A stretch of 64,000 nucleotides of DNA from Capitulum mitella (lineage: Eukaryota; Arthropoda; Thecostraca; Pollicipedomorpha; Pollicipedidae), in contig CP099844.1 of assembly GCA_030062745.1 (NCBI GenBank), forward strand, positions 8,455,551 to 8,519,550, in the 5' to 3' direction. Below, in pieces: positions 34,060-46,700 of the stretch (positions within the stretch are counted from its first letter, which is position 1; each line of letters begins with the position of its first letter). Under the pieces are notes generated by a model. It was not told the DNA's origin, made no database searches, and saw nothing but the letters and a program-made list of their open reading frames with translations. The position numbers and the translations under genes were made by a program.

Positions 34060-35110
34060 TACCGAACTCACAGACAGCCCAGCCCTGCCAGCCGACAGTC
34101 CAGCCTGATAGCCCAGCCCTGACGGTCGACAATCCAATCTGTATGCCGACAACCCGGCTCCGGGGACCTCCCGGCCTCACAGACAGTCCGACCCTGTCGA
34201 CCGACAGGCCGACCTTGCCGACAGCCCGGCCCTGTCCACCGACAGACCGAGACTGCCGACAGGCCGGCCCTGTCTACCGACAGGCCGACCCTGCCTGCAA
34301 CCTGGCCGTGTCTACCAACAGACTGGCACTTCCGACAGCCCGATCCTGTCCACCGACAGCCCGACCCTGCCCAGCGACAGGCCGACCCAGCCGACAGCCC
34401 GATCCTGTCTACCGACAGACCAACAGTGCCGACAGCGCGACCCTGTCCACCGACAGGCCGACCCTGCCGACAGCCTGACCCTGCCCAACGACAGGCCGAC
34501 CCAGCCGACAGCCCGATCCTGTCTACCGACAGACCGACAGTGCCGACAGCGCGACCCTGTCCACCGACAGGCCGACCCTGCCGACAGCCTGACCCTGCCC
34601 AACGACAGGCCGACCCAGCCGACAGCCCGATCCTGTCTACCGACAGACCGACAGTGCCGACAGCGCGACCCTGTCCACCGACAGGCCGACCCCGTCGACA
34701 GTCCGACCCTGTCCACTGACAGGCCGACCCAGCCGACAGCCCGATCCTGTCTACCGACAGAACGACAGTGCCGACAGCCCGACCCTGTCCACTGACAGGC
34801 CGACCCTGCCGACAGCCTGACCCTGCCCAACGACAGGCCGACCCAGTCGACAGCCCGATCCTGTCTACCGACAGACCGACAGTGCCGACAGCGCGACCCT
34901 GTCCACCGACAGGCCGACCCTGCCGACAGCCTGACCCTGCCCAACGACAGGCCGACCCAGCCGACAGCCCGATCCTGTCTACCGACAGACCGACAGTGCC
35001 GACAGCGCGACCCTGTCCACCGACAGGCCGACCCCGTCGACAGTCCGACTCTGTCCACTGACAGGCCGACCCAGCCGACAGCCCGATCCTGTCTACCGAC
35101 AGCTCCATCG
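34060..35110. repeat. Satellite: 114-bp higher-order unit of three 38-bp subunits
   Basis: The landmark GCCCGATCCTGTCTACCGAC occurs at 34,397, 34,511, 34,625, 34,739, 34,853, 34,967 and 35,081, exactly 114 bp apart. Within each unit CCGACAG boxes alternate at 21 and 17 bp, giving 38-bp dimers repeated three times. The first 300 bp are more diverged. Both 38 and 114 keep several frames open; a 391-codon minus frame (35,243-34,068) spells a repeating basic, Gly/Cys/Trp-rich sequence with no known fold, so I do not call a gene. Confidence 0.95.
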
Positions 35111-35219
35111 TCAGCGTCCCCCTGCGCCAGGCCCTGCGATTTGCCAGATCGTTCCCGGAACGAGTCGGGACAGCCCGTGCCGCAACGTTGTCAGGCAATA
35201 GTGAGGTTTTCAACGTCAG

Positions 35220-35555
35220 AATTAAGAGCTCTTCGCCGCACACAACACACTGTATAGAACACAGCCATCACTATACGCCGGACACATACACAGAACCGTC
35301 GTTACACGCCATAGACACAAACAAAATTACCACTACACGCCACAGAAGCAAGCAGCCAACACTACACGTCACACACATGAATGCAGTCACAAATGTACGC
35401 TGCATACACAAACACAACCACGATTACACGTCAAAATGTACGAACACAGCCACCACTATTCACCAAATACACAAACACAACCACCACTATACACCGAATA
35501 CACTAACGCAACCACCACTATACACCGAATACACAAGCACAGCTACGACGATGGT
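35220..35555. repeat. CA-rich minisatellite, ~31 bp unit
   Basis: Units such as CAACCACCACTATACACCGA plus ATACAC.AACG recur at 31-bp spacing near 35,481 and 35,512. They are more degenerate to the left, where ACACGCC or ACACGTC replaces part of the unit. Confidence 0.85.
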
Positions 35556-35974
35556 TTAACAATCCTATGTTTCACCCCAGCCTGAATATCAGATGAAACA
35601 GAGGCGAACGCTGTTTGTCAAATGCTGCAGCAATATCAGAGGTGTTGGAGTTGGACTCCCTTGAGTGATATACGAGGGCATTCTGGCCCCCAGGGTCGAA
35701 TGCGACAGAGTGTCAAGGAAAGGCGTGGCAGGTACAAAGCAGCTGCTATAACTCGCGACGGTGGTATGAAAAGCGGCCCAGCATACCGCGCATTGTGCCT
35801 CGCTGTTGATACCGTAGCCCGGGGCTTCACCGAATGGCACACGCCGAATCTGCAACGTTTCATAACGATGTGAATTCTTGACATTGTAAAGTGCTTCGTG
35901 TAATGTACGACACTGCTTCTTACTAGAGAAAAACTGGAACGATTGACTTATGAAAATCTCAATGAAATTCTGTC

Positions 35975-36168
35975 TGCTGGATGCTGTAACGAAGGTGCCC
36001 TGAACTAGGCAGCTGTGGGACTCCCGTCTGTAGTTAGTCGACGGAAACTGCAAGACCGGAAGGTCTTGTTCTGGATGGTGTAACGAAGGTGCCCTGAACT
36101 AGGCAGCTGTGTGACTCTCGTCTTTAGTTAGCCGACTGAAACTGTAAGACCGGAAGGTCTTGTTCTGT
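35975..36168. repeat. 94-bp tandem duplication
   Basis: TAACGAAGGTGCCCTGAACT occurs at 35,987 and 36,081. The rest of each unit (AGGCAGCTGTG, AGTTAG, AAGACCGGAAGGTCTTGTTC) repeats too. The AGACCGGAAGGTCT stretch within each copy is a small palindrome. Confidence 0.9.
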
Positions 36169-37406
36169 CCGCAGTGTGGGATACTTCAAGCAGTCATTTT
36201 CACCAGACTGGCGAGCGGGCCGGCAGCCAACATCCGGAGTCTGACAGCGCCTGCTTCAAAACTCCGCTCTCGCGACGTTACTCCGCCAGTGCCGGCTGCC
36301 ACTTAAAGCAATGCCCATTACGGGCTGCCAGCGAGGCCGGCAATCAACGCACTCGGCGGGGAAAATCACCCTTCTGTGCCAGCTGGGATTAACTAAGCTC
36401 GTTCCGAGCCGAAAACTTCACTTCCAACACACGCCGAGAGTCGGTTACGATATATTATGGCGTTAACAGCAGACGCGCCGTCCGGTCCTCAGTTGCCGGT
36501 CGGGCCGGTCCCGTCGGCCCGGCGGAGACGGCTGAGGTCCCGGCCGCACCGCGACGATCTCAGAGCAGACACGCGCCGCACAAGCCGGCCACAGGCGCGC
36601 GGCGAACCGAGCACACTGGTCTCGGAAGTGGTCGTTTCTTATCGGCGTTAAGAATGAGTGGAACTGACGACGGTAGAAAAGGCCATCATCGCGGTGGTAA
36701 ATTTCCAGGCATGTCATAACAGTAAAAAACTACCCAGGGTAAGGGACGACACGCATAAAACGTGCCTTGTAAATAACGATGTTCAAAAGGGCACTAAAAA
36801 TGCGCAATAAATCTGTGTGACAACAAAAAGGCGGCTGAGATACTACGAGTTACATTGCACCTTTCCGCAGAAACACTTCGTCACAGGACGCCATCCTGTA
36901 AAGCGCCTCAGCACAAGCCACACAGGCTACGCACAGCCTCTCAATTACAAACGACCGATCCCGTTCACAAACTACTGTTCACGCCCCCAGAAGCCATCAA
37001 CACCGCAGACGGTGGTCTCGCAAAGCAAAGCCGAGGTTTGGACGTCCGTCAACCCCATTAAGCACCACACCAGGGCGTCCCCAATACGACTGAGCTCCGC
37101 AAACGCACCATGCACCCTGTCACCAGGTCCCGTCAGGCCCCTTGCACCGGCCGCCGGGCCCGCACCGTCCACCGTTCACCGTCCGGCGGCGGGCGGCGTG
37201 CCCGGGACAGGCCTGGCCGGCCGGAGGCACCCCTATCGAGTGCCGTCCGTCGCTGGAGCCTCTGCCACAGGAGCCGAAATCTCTCCCGCGGCCCGGACAG
37301 GCACCCGAGCCCCTGCCGCCGCGGCCCGGCCGGGACAGGCCCTCGCAGTCCGGCGGGCGGCCTCAGTCTATCACAGCAGAGCCGGCCGGCGCCGGCGCGG
37401 CGACCG

Positions 37407-37781
37407 CTAGTTGTGCGGCGCCCGCCGGCCGCGCATGTACTCCGTCCACCGCTCGGCCAGCTCGGCGAACTGCGGCTCCGGCTCCATGGTGGCCAGCACC
37501 AGCAGCTGGTTGATGTGCGTCACGTGGTAGTCCCAGCGTGCGCGGTTGGGCGCCGCGCCGCTGGTCACGTGCCGCAGGTCGTACAGCGTGCCGGAGCCGG
37601 TGTCGAACAGCGGCAGCAGGGCGCGCAGCGAGCCCAGTCCGGCCGTGTAGAGGCGCCCCGCCTCGGTGCCGCCGCCCGGCGTCCGGCTCAGGTCGTACAG
37701 GCCCATCAGCGAGTAGATGAAGCCGTTGAGCACCATGGAGGCTGGCACGGTCGGGTACTCCTCGTACCAGACGTGCTTGTC
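37407..37781 (-). CDS. GLCE: GLCE exon 9 (catalytic C-terminus, stop)
   Basis: Acceptor CTCGCCGCAG|GACAAG; stop TAG at 37,409-37,407. Encodes 124 residues with [50 protein letters not shown] and the terminal RRAPHN. All signature residues of the C5-epimerase C-terminal domain are intact and no frameshift is present. Confidence 0.98.
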   Translation of the reverse strand, partial: DKHVWYEEYPTVPASMVLNGFIYSLMGLYDLSRTPGGGTEAGRLYTAGLGSLRALLPLFDTGSGTLYDLRHVTSGAAPNRARWDYHVTHINQLLVLATMEPEPQFAELAERWTEYMRGRRAPHN

Positions 37782-40700
37782 CTGCGGCGAGCGGTGCGTG
37801 GTCAGCGAGGCAGGCGTTCGGCGCAGGAGCTGACGCGCAGGAGCGGCGGCACCGGCTCCACGAGCCCGCACAGGACGGTACCGTAACAGTGTCCGAGGCA
37901 CGGAAAAGACGAGCGAAACCGACAAACTCGTTTGAGGGGTTCACAGATACACGTTGGCCGCCGAACGAGCTGTTCCTTTATCGCTTCGTAGGATGAACAT
38001 CATCTTGCTTTGGGCTCAATTTCAAGACAATTCAGGGCCGCTATCCTGGGCCCGTGACGGCACAATGACCCCCAAAGCCGCCCACGGTACAGAGGTCGAA
38101 CAGACAAAACCCCGTCCCAGGAAGCACATCCGGTTTCTGCCCGTTACATTAGCGGAAACACCACGCCCACTTACACCGGCCGGCCGCGGGCTGCTGTCTC
38201 CACGTGACCTGCGCTCACCTGGAACATGGTGCGCACGCCGCCGTTCTTGCTGTCGACCGTAAACGGCGCGGTGGCCCGGCGAGCGGCGTCCAGATACCGC
38301 CGGTCACCAGTGGCTCGGAACGCCCGGGTCAGCAGCGACATGGCCTGAGGAGGTACGTCCCGGTCAGCAGGGACATGGCCTGGGAGGAACGCCCCGGTCA
38401 GCAGGGACATGGCCTGAGGGATGTGCCATTGGCGCGTGAGTCAGGAGGGCCCCGGGACAGGTAGAGGTGAATAACGTTTCGTCAGAGAAGGCAGCACACG
38501 GTCGCCATCCTGGCTGGGGTTGGCGAGACATTTCGCGTTGGCTTTGTCTCATCTGTGGTGCGTGTAAGCTCCAGCAAACATCGCCAAACATCTCTCTGGA
38601 CGGCATCTTCAAAGGCGACGCCAGCAACCGGGACCAAGGAACAATTTCAGGACGTAAACAAACACGACTGCCTGGAATCACAAGCACTTGATCTTGGCTG
38701 ATTATTCTGCAGGGTATCTCGGAGCGAGTGGCACTTTGAAACTCTCTCCAGTTACACGCTGTCAAACGGGAAACTTCCCCATAGTATGTTCCTCATAGTG
38801 GCGGTACTCGGCCGGCGACAGGCGCGCTGAACTTGATCGGAAACTTCACAGCCTCTGGCTCGCGCAAAAGCTCTCTGATCCGGCGTGAGAACACTCCAAA
38901 ATTTTGTTCCGATAATAAACAGAAAAAAAACATGAACAACATACGGAAGGCTCTCATTCTACACCAGTCCCTGGCTACGCTACGTGCCTGCCCCTGGTCC
39001 CGGCCGAGCACCGTCTGCACTGTCCCCGGCTGCACTGTCCATGACCCTGGTCGTGCTCCGTACATGTCCTTGACCTATGTCCAAGAACCAGTCCCTGGTC
39101 GCACTCTGTCCCTGACCCTGGTCGTACTCCGTACCTGTCCCTGACCCATGGCCGAGCACCAGTGCGGCCGCAGCACCAGCCGGTCGTTGAGCCGGCGCTC
39201 GACGGGGATGGTCCAGGCGCCCGAGTCGGCCTGGTTCCGCAGCAGCCAGTCGGCCGCCTGCAGGAACTGGCCCACGTGGTCGCTGCTGGCCAGCGCCAGC
39301 CGCCGCAACCGGCCGCCGCCCGACACGTGCACCGACTGCACGCGCATCCTCTGCGCGGTGAACTTCTGCGAGCCGCCGCGGCGGCCGCGGCCGGCCAGCC
39401 CCTTCAGCGCGTCAACGCTGAGGTCGCGGATGAAGTGCTTGTAGCCGGTCCAGCCTCTGCCCAGACCGACGAACACGTCGGTACCCTGGCGGAGAGCGGA
39501 GGCGCCGGGTTAGGTCACCAGAGGTCACTGCAACCGGCTGGGGTCACTGGAGGGTCAGGCCAGCCGAGGTCACGCCAACGCCGCGGGGTCATTGGAGGTC
39601 AGGGCAACCGAGGTCACTCCAGCCAACCGGGAGCAACCACAAATCAGTTCAAATGAGGTCAGAGCAGCCAGAACTGCGGTTAACGGAAATCAGTTCAGTT
39701 AAGGTCAGGGCGGCCTGGTCAAGTCAGCTGAGGCCACAGCAGCTTGGTCAATGCGGCCTGGAACTGATGCCAGCTGAAGTCGGAGCAGCTGACCGGGTGA
39801 AAATGAAGGTCGGATGAGGCGGCCGTCGGTGTGATTTATCACGGGCGGTAAATCACACTCACGGATAACACTAATGTGCGGGAGAAGCCGGACAATTTCC
39901 TCTTTGGCACGCATGTGACAGCAACGACATATTGTGGATCATCCCGGCCCGATAACCACAGCCAATCAGCGAACGGGAAAGAGCGAGCAGGAGCAAAAAA
40001 AGTCGAACAAGAGCCGAAGAGAAAAAGAGCAGGAGGGCTGCCAGAGGGCGACGGGGCGAGACGGCGAGACGGTGGCGACGGCCGGCTCGGCCGGGCCTCA
40101 CAGCCGGACTCGGCGGACGGCGGGACCTCGGCGGCCGCCGGCCGACGCCCATCCGAGCGCCGGGGCTGGCCGGGCAGATAAGGGCCGCGAGAAGTGATCC
40201 GGGTCGGAGCGGCCGCCCAGACGTGTCGGCAGCCGCCAATAACGCCGCATCAGAGCTGCGCACGGAAGGCGCGCACCCGCCCGCGAATTACACGACGCAG
40301 CCGGCGACGAGTCTCAGCCACCATAGCAGTGGGAATCGAGTGACCTTCACGCGACCCTGGCCGTGCCGGTGGGCTGGCTTTGGAATGGCAGCGGAAGCCC
40401 TGTACAGATGAGGGATACCAGATTCACACCGACCTTCGCCACTTTGACACTGTCACATGCTTAAACGGGGAAAACAACTTATTGCAGTGACGGGATTATC
40501 GAGGTCCCGGATGAGGGAACCGGTTTGAATTCTGGTAACATCCAAACTCCCAACGTGCAACAAAAGTCATCCCATAAATGTAAAATTTCTCAGTTCTACC
40601 AAAGTCTAGCACTAAAACCGCCCTACAACGCTACCTTCTCAAGGTCGAGTTCAACGTGCTAGACAAACACATCTGTGATGTCCATGCTCGTCTCACGTAC

Positions 40701-43700
40701 AATAAATTGTTGCGCCATTGTCATTCATCAGTCGTAATGTCACCCGATACTTTCTGTGAAAGTGGCTGTCTGCGGCAAACGATGCATGTCCACATCCGTT
40801 TTTCTATGTCCTGGGGCGGCAAGACGATACTTGCAGTTCTGACTGGTCCAGCCGATGGTTGGTTGATTGGTTATTGGGGCTTAGGGGCGCACCGACTGCA
40901 GGGTCATCCGACGCCCACCAGTTTACACCGCTCATGCCACCGGTTTACGGCCCTCGTTCGATGTCGTGTTCCCCTCATTGGTACGCCATCACGTCATTTT
41001 GTACCTCCTGTCTTGGATCGTTTCAGTTCCTACGCTGTGTATAAAACGAATCGGTTATGCCCGCAGACAGGCTTCACTTTTTGAACTCAATATGGGAGGT
41101 TCACTGTGTGTCGAGGTGGGTGTTACCTCGACTTATTGTTATTATCTATTATCTGCGGCTGCTTTTTGATCACGTCAAAAATGGAGGTTTTGTACTTGGA
41201 ACATTTCTGTCATGGCTGACAGTGGAACTTGTGAGAAAGAATGGCATCAGCAAAGTTGTCATTAGTACCACAGAGGCAGTGAAAAATCCGCTACAAACGC
41301 TACAAACGCATCACTATGAAGCGGAATACTTCTGGACACCTAGCCACCACGTAACTCAAAACTGCCACGGTTTTACTGCGACTAATAATCAACACCGTCT
41401 CAAATATTCAATGTCAGGAGGAAACAGCGACTACGACACGTTACATAACATCACTGTGTCCTGCCGGCAATCTCAACCAGCAAATGCTGCGCTCGCTCTA
41501 AAAACAAGACCAGAGACATGTCCCGCACCGGCCCAGTGCCACCCCTGTAAGGTCATCTCCCCATCAGCCACGATTGTCACGGCACCGCAATATGGACGCG
41601 CCGATCCGAGCCCGCGGACAATGGGCGCCGGAGCAATGCCAGATATTGCCACCCCGGCACCGATCGACTGTCGGCCGGCGGTCAAGGTCAGGTCCAGCTG
41701 TCAAGGTCAGGCCCTGCTGCCGAGGTCAGGTCCAGCTGTTGAGGTCAGGTCAAGATGTCAACGTCAGGTCCCGCTGTTAAGGCGAGGTCCTGCTATCACG
41801 GTCAGGTCCTGCTGCCGAGGTCAGGTCCAGCTGTTGAGGTCAGGTCAAGCTGTCAACGTCAGGTCCAGCTGTTAAGGTGAGGCCCTGCTATCAAGGTCAG
41901 GTCCGGCTGTCGGGGTCAGGTCCGGCTGTCGAGGTCAGGCCCGGATGTTAAGGTCAGGTCCTGCTATCAAGTCAGGCCCAGCTGTCGGGATCAGGTCTGG
42001 CCGTCAAGGTCTGTTCCACCAATCAAAGTCAGGTCCAGCTGCCCACGCCGGACCGGCCAGCGGCACCGGACCGACGGCTCCCGGTGTAGCCCGGCTACCG
42101 CACGGTACACGGCAAAGCCTCCTCAGGAGGTGTCCACTGCACTGTACAGCCTCCTCAAGTGTCCGCTGCATTGTAGAGACTCCTCAGGAGGTGTCCACTG
42201 CACTGTACAGCCTCCTCAGGTGTCCGCTGCACTATACAGCCTCCATAGGTCTTCAGCCATATCCGGAATGGGAGAACAAACTAGGAAAGTTATATTCATG
42301 ACGTACGCCTGGAACGGCCCATGCAGGCAATTTCCACGCGTTTCGATGCTTCTTCACGTGAGTCACGGGACAGTGCAAAACTGTGCTACATTAGGCACTG
42401 GCCCATCCAATTTCGATGCTTGCTGCATGAATTCATAGCCAATACAGGTTTCAGTGCTAGTCAACCGCTTTTGATACGCGACCGGTGTGTCATCTTTGCA
42501 GTCGTTGATAAGTCTGATGATGCATATGGAGATGATGCTATTATGCATGACCTCCTGTCTGAGCCATCGTAAGTGGGGAACCTATTTATGCGCGAATTAC
42601 AGCTTAATCTATTATGCTATATTATTAAGATGTTGTGCACAATCACGTTTGTACTGCGTGAGTTCACGGGTGAGTGGCACAAATACATCTAGAGTATCAG
42701 TCTCCCGACAGTCTTTGGCCATGTGTACATAAGGGCACCTCGCGCAATCTTGGCTTTTGAAACCAGCACATATTATGCTCACTCTAAATGAAGGGATTAG
42801 GGATATCTCCGACAGCAACCCTGTGCCGTCCCTCAAAGGCCATCTCTCCATCAGTCACGAAGGTCACGGCACCGCAATATGGACGCATCGACATCCACCC
42901 TTTGACAAGGGGCGTCCGGGCACTGCGAGATATTGCCGCCACAGCATTGCTGTAGTCACGAGGCTGTCGTTTACAAAAATCCTAGGAAACAATAGCTGCA
43001 TTTACATAGCAAATGCTTATTGCCAGATAAGCGCCGTCTTGTATGTGGCAGAAATAAGAAGCAGTCTGGGTATTTGGGTGAAATATTAACCCGTCCCCGA
43101 CTGGGGGGGGGCAGTTGACTGCCCCCCCCTGAGGTTTTTCTGGGATTGTGAGAGAACCAACGAACACAGAGTCACGAAACTTTGTGTACCTTTTGCTTCA
43201 TCAATTTTACGCCTCGTGTCAAAAGTTTGACCTTAGGTCAGGTCAGGTGCCTGACCTAGGTCAGGTCAAACAGACCTATGTCAAAAAAAGTTTAGCACCC
43301 TCTAACTTTTTCGCAAAACAAGACATCGCAATAATACTTTCAGGGATTAGTGATCGTGATAGATGCAACAAATCTGCTATCTCAGAATTTTCGGAATTTT
43401 CCGGGTCATTGACCTAAGGTCAAGCCCATTTTTAAGGCATATCGCCGTTTTTTTCGGGAATTGACGGAATATTCCATAACATTTTTAGTGTGGAGTGAAG
43501 CAGACATCTAGTTACCGCCATTGGGCAAAGTATCAGTGACTTCCAGCCATTGACCTTAGGTCAGGTCACGAACAACTGTAATGGGCCAAAATGTACCACC
43601 GTCAAAATCGACGATGAATTACTCAGAATGGGTAGAAAATGGTAGAACTAGCTTCCACAGACGTAATTAATACCAGGAACCTCAAAAAGTTTGAAAAAGT

Positions 43701-46700
43701 AGCATATTTTGGAAATAAACAGGCTCTCGCGAATAAAGCTCCGCCAACTTTGTAGATTGGCAACTAATCAATTTTTCCGAAATTTAGGCATGAGAAACCA
43801 TCACAAGAACCACAAAGATCAATAAAATTGACATAGATCGTCTTTTTCGCGAAAATAAGGGAACGCTAAAATTAGTTCCCGTCAATTTGGTACTGCATAC
43901 GGCAGCGGCGCACACTGACTGCTGATGGGAGAATTACGGTGTCTTTAACTCAACGTTTCGGCTTATATATTGAACAAATCTGGGGAAATTAGACGTGTAT
44001 CGGCATCCGCGGACATTTACTTGTGCGCTGGTGCCGTTCCCTATGCGTTATTAGTCACAGCCATAGAGATTCAGGCCATTTCTCGGTCTCATGCAGTCGG
44101 CTATGAGAAAGCATATATAGGGCGTAAATTGGCTTACATATTATCTAAAACTAAAAATGAGACCGGTTTCGAGCTCTACTCGTCACAGGCTTTCCAACGG
44201 TATGCTTATTTTTATCGTGCGACCAACCGTTCGTGAGTTAGAGGGGGGGCAGTCAACTGCCCCCCCCCCCCAGTCGCCGGTGTTCGGGACGGACCGACGG
44301 TCGTGCGCGGGTTAAACAAATATGTTATTGCTATAAAAGTGCTAAAACATCCTTCCATTTAAATCTCTGAGAGTGCTGACGCACATTTTAGAGCATTTCA
44401 CGGTGGCTGTATCCCACAGAGTCCTAACCATTGGGCTCTTTATTCACCGCAGATGAAGATAACAATAAATATCCGAAGTCGTCTGGCACTCCATGCCAGG
44501 ATATGGCAGCGTCGCCCAACAGGACGCACTAGGTCAGAGTCCACATCCCTTTCTAAGATTTTTCAGGGCCAGACGCTGATTCGTCGAGATCTGATACGGG
44601 ATGCAGCCTGGACAATGACTAGCCTGAGGTATTGGAGCAGAAAGGAGAACGTAGCGGTTTGATTCAGTGACGTATCGGCTAATTTATAAAATGATCACTC
44701 ACGTCACACAAGTAGACAGGTAGCGAGGACTGAACTAATGACTGTAGTGAGAATTACAAATGCCCCTGAGTGGTCTTGCTAAGAGCACACAGCCACCTGG
44801 GTTGCGGCGTATGGTCTTAAACGTTCCTGCTGCACACATCCAAAAAGCCTATGACGGGAAAAAAGTGTTGCGAATGATCATTTCCTTCGTGAACATGGTT
44901 GCCTTGGCAACTACTTTGAAAACGCGACTAACGACTTCACCCTCACCGATATCGACCATTTAAACACAAAGTGACAATTAGCAAACAATATGCGGCTGGA
45001 AACGCAGCAGGACCTCGGGGACACAATCCACACCGACAAACCTCGTGCATTAAGACGAGAAGGCTGTTCGCATCATCATCATTATCCTCAAGCTACACGA
45101 AATTACAAAGCCATCCAACCAGCACACAAGATTCGGCTAACAACCTTTTACAGTAGCCGCAAGGCGTCTGCTCTAATTATGCAAAACAGCCTTTCCACGA
45201 ACCTATCGACGGGAAAAGACAACAAGCACCAATCCAAATGCAAAACTAGTGGAAGTGCGCATACTAAACGGCACACTGGTCACACTACTACCACTCTGAA
45301 CTAATGACTCTGAGAAGAAACGCAGCACACCAGCAGGACGGAGGACTTAAGACACATCTCAATGACACGCCTTCGGCAACGGTCACCACAGAAACTCTCT
45401 TGGACCACACAATTGTTTCAACTCGCTGCTCTGAAAAACACAGCTTCAAATACCAGAAGAGATGTACCAGAGTATCAAGTACCAGAGGGATGTAATGACG
45501 AGGGATTAGTTGCAATTCCCGTGTTAATAGGCAGGTTAATGCTCTTTCTGTTTGATGGACCCCCAATCGAACGAGGGTCAGAAATGTACGAAACCGCTCA
45601 GATTTCTGCCACTCTGAATTCAATGCTGCGGAAGCGAAGTGCCTGAAATAAAAAGACTTCCTTTTCATATATTTTGCCAATAATTTTGCCGAAACTTTCC
45701 GTGAGCCATTTTGAGTCATTTCATAACAAAACAACAATTACGATATGGGAACAATCACTGGCCTGATCACGTACTGCAGTTTCCTATACTAATGATATCT
45801 TAATAACACTAATGTGGATAATGTAGACAAGTGTATGTGCGTCAACTTAGGGAACATGTCTCTTATTTATGTAGAATTAGCTGAATATCAAAACACTTTG
45901 CACAATGACGTATTTCTTCCAGAAAATTGTTCCTGAATGACTTGGATCCATACACATGCCTTCTGTATCCACACATCAACGCATCCAAACACATACATGC
46001 GAAAAACACTATCAAACGAATCCCGCATAAATGTATATGCACATACATGTGCACTTGTACACAGTGACAACCACACCCACATCCACAGCCACCCACACAA
46101 CCACGGCCGCACCCACACCCACACACATGCAAATGGCATAAGCTATTTGAATACAAATGCAACAGTTGCATTTATGCCACTAAGCTGTAACTGTACGTAT
46201 TACGTATGCACTGGTGCACGACATCCCAATGCGGTTCATGTCAAATTTTACCCAATTCAATTCTTGTCCAGTTCAAAACTCCACACACATCATCAGACTT
46301 CTTTAATCCTATTCCCTACCCATAGCGCGGGGGCCTTTTCGTCCCCCCCCCCTCACCGAGATCTCGAGAACTACCTGTCCAATTTCATCGCAATAAACGA
46401 CAATCGACTTACCATGTCGTAAACTACACTTAAAAAGACTTCGAAAATCTTGAAAGGGGTGGACATATGGGGGGCGGGAGCAAATAAGTCAGAAAGGGGC
46501 ATTTTTTTACTTGTTACAACTAAGGTGGTAGTAAACCGATTTGGATGCCACTGGCATGAATCGAGAGGTAATCCATCGGGCCTTTCCACTGGCCCACGCG
46601 TTTCGAGTTTTGAGAAAATTCATTAGCGTTCACAATGCTTGGACAATGGGAGGAACATTTTACTTTTGAAAACAGAATTAACATACACGCCAAAATAACT

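Larger units (their letters stand above)
27878..37406. other. Intergenic region between the epimerase and the receptor
   Basis: Both neighbours are on the minus strand. The region contains the GC-rich 5' end of the receptor, the LINE relic, a family B element, a 36-bp triplication, the 114-bp satellite, a 31-bp minisatellite and a 94-bp tandem duplication, each listed separately. I recognise no further coding exon. No clear minus-strand AATAAA is visible just below the epimerase stop codon. Confidence 0.6.

Noticed and set aside
34060-35110. CRISPR-like array
   Set aside because: Repeats are contiguous with no unique spacers and the context is eukaryotic; it is a satellite.
41057-41875. 272-codon plus-strand frame
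   Set aside because: The second half is the 19-bp minisatellite; the first half shows no recognisable domain.
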